64,000 nt of DNA, taken from Lachnospiraceae bacterium. GTDB taxonomy: Bacteria; Bacillota; Clostridia; Lachnospirales; Lachnospiraceae. The stretch is taken from positions 20,275 to 84,274 of the forward strand of contig SVEK01000009.1 of the NCBI GenBank assembly GCA_015057405.1. The letters are read 5' to 3'. The position numbers and the translations under genes were made by a program. The notes under the pieces were generated by a model, which was not told the origin of the DNA, did no database searches, and saw only the letters and a list, made by a program, of their open reading frames with translations. Positions 59,068 to 64,000 of the stretch are shown here, in pieces (positions within the stretch are counted from its first letter, which is position 1; each line of letters begins with the position of its first letter).

Positions 59068-60095
59068 GAGAAGTTGTTGTATCATCGCGGGAAGCAGGAC
59101 AAAGGTTTGATAAATATCTTAAAAAATATTTTAAGGAAGCCGGCTCCGGATTCATATACAAAATGCTTCGTAAAAAAAATATTGTATTAAATGATTGCAA
59201 AGCAACCGGAAGCGAACAGATTAACAGTGGAGATGTTATTAAGTTTTACCTTGCGGATGACACAATTGCAAAGTTTACAGGTAGTGCTGATTGTCAGAAA
59301 AAAACGGATATACACACACCGAATAAAAAATCTGATATGGTGATTGAAGAAAAAGATAATAAAAAATATATTGTGAAGTCACCATACAGGGTTGAGATAA
59401 TCTATGAAGATGATGATGTTATATTTTTTAATAAACCGGCAGGTCTATTATCTCAAAAAGCAGAAAAAAATGATATATCCCTTGTTGACATATTAACTGA
59501 TTATCTGCAGCTTGATGGTGAGGCATCGGGGTATAAGCCGGGAATATGTAACAGACTGGACAGAAATACCAGCGGAATTGTTGCGGCTGGGAAAAGTGTG
59601 CGTGGTCTAAGGGCACTGTCAGATACTATCAGGGACAGAAAGGTTGAAAAAATCTATAGATGCGTTGTTTGCGGCCGGGTAAAGGAAGGCGCACATCTAA
59701 AAGGCTATCTTGTTAAAGATGAAGCGTCTAATAAAGTATATGTAACAGATACATTTAATCTTTCAGCCCCGGATAACGGCAGGAAAGAGCAATATATTGA
59801 AACAATATATAAGCCACTGGGAGTGTGTGAACTGGGAACAATTCTTCAGGTTATACTTGTAACAGGCAAGTCCCATCAGATAAGGGCTCACCTTGCAGGA
59901 ACAGGTCATCCTATAGTAGGAGATGTAAAATACGGTGCCCCTAAAGTCAGACAAACAAAGCATCATCTGCTTCATGCATATGAAATGAAATTTGGGACGG
60001 AAACAGACGTATTAAGCGGTGTATCAGAGAAAAGCATTGTTGCCGACTACCCGGACTATTTTAAGAAAATTATTAATTCAGGAACCGGAAAATGA
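59064..60095 (+). CDS. RluA-family pseudouridine synthase
   Basis: Converts uridine to pseudouridine in rRNA (RluC/D type). The 343-residue protein has an N-terminal S4 RNA-binding domain (about 10-75) and a catalytic domain with the conserved RLDRNTSGIVAAGKS, Asp being catalytic, plus ILVTGKSHQIRAHLA. The S4-catalytic linker (about 80-115) is longer than usual and Lys/Asp-rich. Target uridine is not deducible. Start overlaps the preceding stop. Confidence 0.93.
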   Translation: MREVVVSSREAGQRFDKYLKKYFKEAGSGFIYKMLRKKNIVLNDCKATGSEQINSGDVIKFYLADDTIAKFTGSADCQKKTDIHTPNKKSDMVIEEKDNKKYIVKSPYRVEIIYEDDDVIFFNKPAGLLSQKAEKNDISLVDILTDYLQLDGEASGYKPGICNRLDRNTSGIVAAGKSVRGLRALSDTIRDRKVEKIYRCVVCGRVKEGAHLKGYLVKDEASNKVYVTDTFNLSAPDNGRKEQYIETIYKPLGVCELGTILQVILVTGKSHQIRAHLAGTGHPIVGDVKYGAPKVRQTKHHLLHAYEMKFGTETDVLSGVSEKSIVADYPDYFKKIINSGTGK

Positions 60096-60182
60096 AACAT
60101 GGCATAACAATGAAAGCCATAACCGTTGCTGATTAAACGGTTGAAAATCGGGAAACCTAAGAATACAAGGGGGAAGTACGAT

Positions 60183-60713
60183 ATGCCATCCTGGAATTCA
60201 AGAGGATTAAGAGGGTCTTCTTTGGAGGAACTTATTAATCTGACCAATGAGAAATACAGGGAAAAGAAGTTGGCTTTAGTGCAAAAAGTTCCTACTCCGA
60301 TAAAGCCTGTAGCTATCGACCAGGCAACACGAAGAATTACTTCGGCGTATTTTGAACAAAAAAGTACAGTCGATTATATTGGGGTAATTCAAGGGATACC
60401 TGTATGTTTTGATGCTAAGGAATGTTCAGGGGACAGATTTCCCCTTCAGAATATCCATCCACATCAGATTGAGTTTATGAAAGATTTTGAAGCTCAGGAT
60501 GGTGTGGCATTTTTAATAATATATTTTTCAAAGCTGGATATATATTATTATCTTACATTTGCAAAACTTATTGAATTATGGACAAATGCAGAAAATGGTG
60601 GGAAGAAAAGTTTTACATATGAACAACTGGAGCCTGAGTATCAGATATCCCCACACAATGGAGTGTTTGTTCATTATCTGGAAACTTTACAACGAGATAT
60701 TAACGAAAGGTAG
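60183..60713 (+). CDS. recU: Holliday junction resolvase RecU
   Basis: Cuts four-way junctions in recombination and chromosome segregation. The 176-residue protein has the RecU pattern: N-terminal NSRGLRGSSLEELIN, KVPTPIKP, the PD-(D/E)XK core YIGVIQGIPVCFDAKEC, and HPHQIEFMKDF. An in-frame start at 60126 is rejected because AAGGGGGAAG precedes ATG 60183. Expected length. Lies 8 bases before the DJ-1 gene. Confidence 0.94.
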   Translation: MPSWNSRGLRGSSLEELINLTNEKYREKKLALVQKVPTPIKPVAIDQATRRITSAYFEQKSTVDYIGVIQGIPVCFDAKECSGDRFPLQNIHPHQIEFMKDFEAQDGVAFLIIYFSKLDIYYYLTFAKLIELWTNAENGGKKSFTYEQLEPEYQISPHNGVFVHYLETLQRDINER

Positions 60714-60721
60714 GAATTATT

Positions 60722-61273
60722 ATGGCAAGAGTAGCAGTATTTATGGCAAAAGGAACAGAAGAAATTGAAGCGCTTACTGTAGTTGATTTGTTAAGGAGAA
60801 AAGATATTAGTGTTGATATGGTTTCGATTGGTGATGGGGTTAGTGTAACGGGCTCACATGGGATAGAGATCAAGACAGATAAGTTGATCGATGACGTGGA
60901 TTGGGACGAACTTGAGATGATAGTGTTACCGGGAGGAATGCCGGGAACCAATAATCTTATGGCATGTGCTAAGTTGGTGGAGCAGATTAAGATTTTTGTT
61001 GAACAGGGTAAGAAAGTTTCTGCTATCTGTGCTGCACCTTCAGTTCTCGGCGTTAATCACATGCTTGAAGGAAAGAAAGCAACCTGTTATCCGGGATTTG
61101 AAGATAAACTTATAGGTGCTGAGGTTGTTAAAGAACCTGTTGTGGTTGACGGCAATATAATTACAAGCAGGGGTCTTGGAACTGCTATTGATTTCTCTGC
61201 TGCAATAATTGCAAGTTTAAAATCTGAGAATGATGCCAAAGATATTCTTGAAAAGATTATTTATCAGGCATAA
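60722..61273 (+). CDS. DJ-1/PfpI family protein
   Basis: A protein of 183 residues of the DJ-1/ThiJ/YajL group, with the nucleophile-elbow cysteine in SAICAAPSVL, the conserved glutamate in GTEEIE, and MIVLPGGMPGT. Relatives are glyoxalase- or chaperone-like stress proteins; the precise reaction is not certain. Short spacing from recU suggests cotranscription. Confidence 0.93.
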   Translation: MARVAVFMAKGTEEIEALTVVDLLRRKDISVDMVSIGDGVSVTGSHGIEIKTDKLIDDVDWDELEMIVLPGGMPGTNNLMACAKLVEQIKIFVEQGKKVSAICAAPSVLGVNHMLEGKKATCYPGFEDKLIGAEVVKEPVVVDGNIITSRGLGTAIDFSAAIIASLKSENDAKDILEKIIYQA

Positions 61274-61321
61274 ATATGTTTAAAACAGTGAGAACCGGTA
61301 TGTGTTAAGGAGACTGAATAA

Positions 61322-63115
61322 ATGAGCAATCTAATTACCCGTAAAGAGGTTAATCCGGATTATTGTTGGAAGATGAGTGACTTGTTTGTATCTGACGAAG
61401 TCTGGGAAAAAGAGTATGAAATAGTAACTAATGATATCCCGGCTCTTGATAAGTTCAAGGGTGTAATATTATCAGATGGTGATAAATCAGGTGACACATT
61501 ATTGGAATTGTTGAAGTTAGAAGATGAGCTGTCACTTAGAGTGGAAAGACTGTATGTATATGCCACCCAGTGTTTTCATCAGGATATGACTAATACATTA
61601 TATCAGGATATGTCATCCAAGGCTGAAATGCTTTTGGTTAAGTACCAAGAGGCAGCTTCTTTTATAGATCCGCTGATTTTGTCAATAGGAAAAGACTGTA
61701 TAAATGAGTTGTGTGAAAATAATACTGAATTAAGATTGTTTGACAGAGTGTTTGAGGTGTTGTTCAGAAAAGCAGAACACATTCTTGATGAAGATACCGA
61801 AAAACTGCTTGCGGGCGTTAAAGAGGTTTCAGACGGCCCCGGTGATATATTTGCAATGTTTAACAATGCAGATATCAGGTTTCCAAACATTAAGGATGAA
61901 AATGGAGAAGAAGTGCCTATAACCCATGGAAAGTATTCTCTTTATCTTCGTAATCAGAACAGACAGGTAAGAGAAGATGCTTTTAAGGGTCTTTACAGCG
62001 TGTATCTTGCCCATCGCAATACTCTTGCAGCAACGTATAGAGCTAATGTGAAGCAGCATGCATTTTTTGCAAGAACAAGGAAATATAAAAATGGAATGGA
62101 ATATAGTCTTGCTGATGCCAACATCCCGGTATCGGTGTATGACAGTTTGATAAAATCCGTCAGGGATCATTTGCCGCTTCTTCACAGATATGTTTCTTTA
62201 AGAAAGAAGGAACTTGATCTTGACAAAATTCATATGTATGATTTGTATGTGCCAATGGTAAAAGAAGTTGATATGTCCATAGAATATGAAGAGGCTAAAA
62301 AGATAGTAAAAGAGGGACTTGCTCCGCTTGGGAGCGACTATCAGGATATGCTTCAGACAGGATATGATAACGGTTGGATAGATGTGTATGAAAATGTGGG
62401 CAAAAGAAGCGGAGCATATTCCTGGGGTGCGTACGGAACTCATCCGTATGTGTTGCTTAATTATCAGAACGATTTAAATAATGTGTTTACCCTTGCTCAT
62501 GAGATGGGGCATGCGCTTCACTCATATTATTCTGATGAAAATCAGCCGTATGTATATGCAGGATACAAAATTTTTGTTGCAGAGGTTGCGTCAACTTGTA
62601 ATGAATCTCTTTTGGTTCATCACCTTCTTGATAAATGTGAAGATGAAAATGAGAGAAAGTATCTTGTGAATTATTTTATGGAACAGTTCCGTACCACATT
62701 TTTTAGACAGGCGATGTTTGCAGAGTTTGAGAAGATAACTCATGAGATGTGCATGAACGGAGAAAGTCTTACTGCTGAAGGTATGTGTGATATTTACAAA
62801 AAGCTTAATGAAGATTATTTTGGACCGGATGCGTATGTGGATGAACAGATTGCAATGGAGTGGGCGCGAATACCGCATTTTTACAATCCGTTTTATGTTT
62901 ATCAGTATGCAACAGGGTTTGCGGCGGCTATTACGATTTCGAAGAGTATTCTTGATGGTGACGAGAAGGTTCTTGAAGGATATAAGCTTTTCTTAAAATC
63001 CGGAGGCAGTATGGATCCGATTGATTTGCTTAAGTTGTGTGGCGTTGATATGACGACTACTGAGCCTGTTGATACTGCATTGAAGGTGTTTGAGGAGCTT
63101 CTTGATAAATATTAA
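61322..63115 (+). CDS. pepF: oligoendopeptidase F
   Basis: A cytoplasmic zinc peptidase of the M3 family, 597 residues, that trims peptides. The zinc site is HEMGH (His393, Glu394, His397) with the third ligand Glu in FVAEVASTCNE about 30 residues later. The N-terminal region opens RKEVNPDYCWKMSDLF, typical of PepF. A YGTHPYVLLNY segment and the C-terminal HFYNPFYVYQYATGF block are conserved. Its stop is directly followed by the first repeat of the terminal array. Confidence 0.95.
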   Translation: MSNLITRKEVNPDYCWKMSDLFVSDEVWEKEYEIVTNDIPALDKFKGVILSDGDKSGDTLLELLKLEDELSLRVERLYVYATQCFHQDMTNTLYQDMSSKAEMLLVKYQEAASFIDPLILSIGKDCINELCENNTELRLFDRVFEVLFRKAEHILDEDTEKLLAGVKEVSDGPGDIFAMFNNADIRFPNIKDENGEEVPITHGKYSLYLRNQNRQVREDAFKGLYSVYLAHRNTLAATYRANVKQHAFFARTRKYKNGMEYSLADANIPVSVYDSLIKSVRDHLPLLHRYVSLRKKELDLDKIHMYDLYVPMVKEVDMSIEYEEAKKIVKEGLAPLGSDYQDMLQTGYDNGWIDVYENVGKRSGAYSWGAYGTHPYVLLNYQNDLNNVFTLAHEMGHALHSYYSDENQPYVYAGYKIFVAEVASTCNESLLVHHLLDKCEDENERKYLVNYFMEQFRTTFFRQAMFAEFEKITHEMCMNGESLTAEGMCDIYKKLNEDYFGPDAYVDEQIAMEWARIPHFYNPFYVYQYATGFAAAITISKSILDGDEKVLEGYKLFLKSGGSMDPIDLLKLCGVDMTTTEPVDTALKVFEELLDKY

Positions 63116-63278
63116 GCCCGCATCGTGTGCTTAATCACCCGCCTGCGTCGTGTGACCAAACACCCACCCGCATCGTGTGCTTAAACACCCGCCCGCGTCG
63201 TGTGACTAAATATCCGCCTGTGTCGTGTGATCAAACACCCGCCTGCGTCGTGTGACTAAATATCCGCCTGTGTCGTGT
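63116..63278 (-). repeat. tandem repeat array, left (inverted) part
   Basis: About seven units of 25 bases, consensus CCCGCCTGCGTCGTGTGACTAAATA, with alternating CTGCGT/CCGCAT variants. The reverse complement gives the same GC-rich core (ACGACGCGGGCGGGTG-like) that forms the right array. Units are shorter (25) than the right units (30). Much more GC-rich than the genes around it. Starts immediately after pepF. Confidence 0.85.
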
Positions 63279-63403
63279 ACTATACTTTATAGGAACGCTT
63301 TCGCTTAATTGTCATGCGTAGCAGTACATAAACATGCAAAATACGCATGTTAAGTACTGACGATGACAAAAATCCTATAAAGCATAGCACACGACACAGG
63401 CGG
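63264..63403. repeat. 140-bp imperfect palindrome at the array centre
   Basis: Outer arms 63264-63294 and 63373-63403 pair at 29 of 31 positions; the outermost 15 bases are perfect and belong to array units. Inner stems TTGTCAT / ATGACAA (63309-63315 / 63363-63369), CAGTAC / GTACTG (63322-63327 / 63354-63359) and AACATGC / GCATGTT (63331-63337 / 63345-63351) continue to a 7-base loop. Bulges lie at 63295-63308 and 63316-63321. The whole could form a cruciform or long RNA hairpin. Confidence 0.85.
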
Positions 63404-64000
63404 TTGATTTTGTTTAAGTTACGACACGGGCGGGTGCCTTTTGTTAGAGTTACGACGCGGGCGGGTGCCTTTGTTTAAGTTACGAAGCAGGCGGGTGCTT
63501 TTGTTTAAATTGCGATGCGGGTAGGTGCCTTTGTTTAAATTGCGATGCGGGCGGGTGCTTTTGTTTAAGTTACGAAGCAGGAGGTTGATTTTGTTTAAGT
63601 TACGACGCGGGTGGTTGCCTTTTGTTAGAGCTATGATGTAAGCAGTTGCTTTGTTTAAGTTACGACGCGGGCGGTTGATTTTGTTTAAGTTACGACACGG
63701 GCGGGTGCTTTGTTTAAGTTGCGACGCAGGCGGGTGCTTTTGTTTGAGTTACGAAGCAGGCGGGTGATTTTGTTTAAGTTACGACGCGGGCGGGTGCCTT
63801 TGTTTAAGTTACGACGCGGGCGGGTGACTTTGTTTAAGTCACGACGCAGGCGGGTGCCTTTGTTTAAGTTACGACGCGGGCGGGTGACTTTGTTTAAGTC
63901 ACGACGCAGGCGAGTGCTTTTGTTTAAGTTACGACGCGGGCGGGTGCCTTTTGTTAGAGTTACGACACAGGCGGGTGCCTTTTGTTTAAGTTACGACACA
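63391..64000 (+). repeat. tandem repeat array, right part, running off the window
   Basis: Twenty units of 29-31 bases plus an incomplete one, consensus ACGACGCGGGCGGGTGCCTTTGTTTAAGTT. Most variation lies in positions 4-7 (GACG/GACA/GAAG/GATG) and 16-20. Near 63810-63930 two-unit blocks are repeated almost exactly (units ending AAGTC), showing recent duplication. Unit lengths of 29 and 31 break any reading frame, so it is non-coding. The array continues beyond base 64000. Confidence 0.9.

Noticed and set aside
63391..64000. CRISPR array
   Set aside because: Units are continuous variants of one 30-base sequence; there are no unique spacers between conserved repeats and no cas genes nearby.
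63116..64000. Repeat protein encoded by the array
   Set aside because: Unit lengths of 29, 30 and 31 shift the frame, stops occur on both strands, and no start or ribosome site precedes an open frame.

Overview
The window looks like chromosome from a low-GC, anaerobic Firmicute, most probably a Lachnospiraceae member (Butyrivibrio, Lachnospira or Eubacterium-like). This rests on AT-rich codon use, strong AGGAGG ribosome sites, abundant c-di-GMP and hybrid-kinase proteins, Lys-rich secreted FN3/Ig-type proteins, and families common in that group (DUF4364, TIGR01212 radical SAM, RecU). Species cannot be fixed from the sequence alone. I found no rRNA, tRNA, intact insertion sequence or CRISPR array.

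Region by region. 1-2.4 kb is an eroded accessory edge: the 3' end of a nuclease-like gene, gene remnants, and two small intact genes (Dabb and YbjQ families). 2.5-7.7 kb holds a KdpDE-like two-component system, pyruvate kinase and a Na+/phosphate cotransporter. The kinase operon and pyk share an identical 19-bp box at identical spacing from TATAAT. 7.9-11.4 kb has a secreted protein and divergent glnA. 11.7-18.9 kb is a tightly coupled signalling operon: REC-HD-GYP-GGDEF protein, two membrane-anchored BMP-like binding proteins, and a hybrid kinase with HPt. 19-23.7 kb has a secreted GH97 enzyme facing an AraC regulator and an iron alcohol dehydrogenase. 24-25.8 kb is a second Na+/phosphate cotransporter preceded by a Pho-type box. 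26.3-31 kb carries polA, coaE and a GGDEF/EAL protein. 31.2-35.6 kb has a secreted FN3 protein and a secreted GH95-like enzyme. 35.8-38.4 kb (minus strand) has malic enzyme, a radical SAM protein and a DUF4364 regulator. 38.6-43.3 kb has a DMT exporter, a hybrid kinase and an NSS transporter. 43.6-49.1 kb is a cytoplasmic glycan-degradation operon (SGNH esterase, an unassigned barrel protein, LacZ-type GH2). 50.3-53.6 kb has a second hybrid kinase with an HD-GYP protein. 53.6-57 kb is a phosphatidylethanolamine operon (PAP2, flippase-like, PssA, Psd). 57-63.1 kb has housekeeping genes (RelQ-type synthetase, HAD, RluA, RecU, DJ-1, PepF).

The last 0.9 kb is a tandem-repeat region in which two arrays of the same GC-rich core run in opposite directions around a 140-bp imperfect palindrome. 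The observations I rate most worth following are this array, the BMP-pair/hybrid-kinase/c-di-GMP operon, and the shared KdpE-like box in front of the two-component system and pyruvate kinase.
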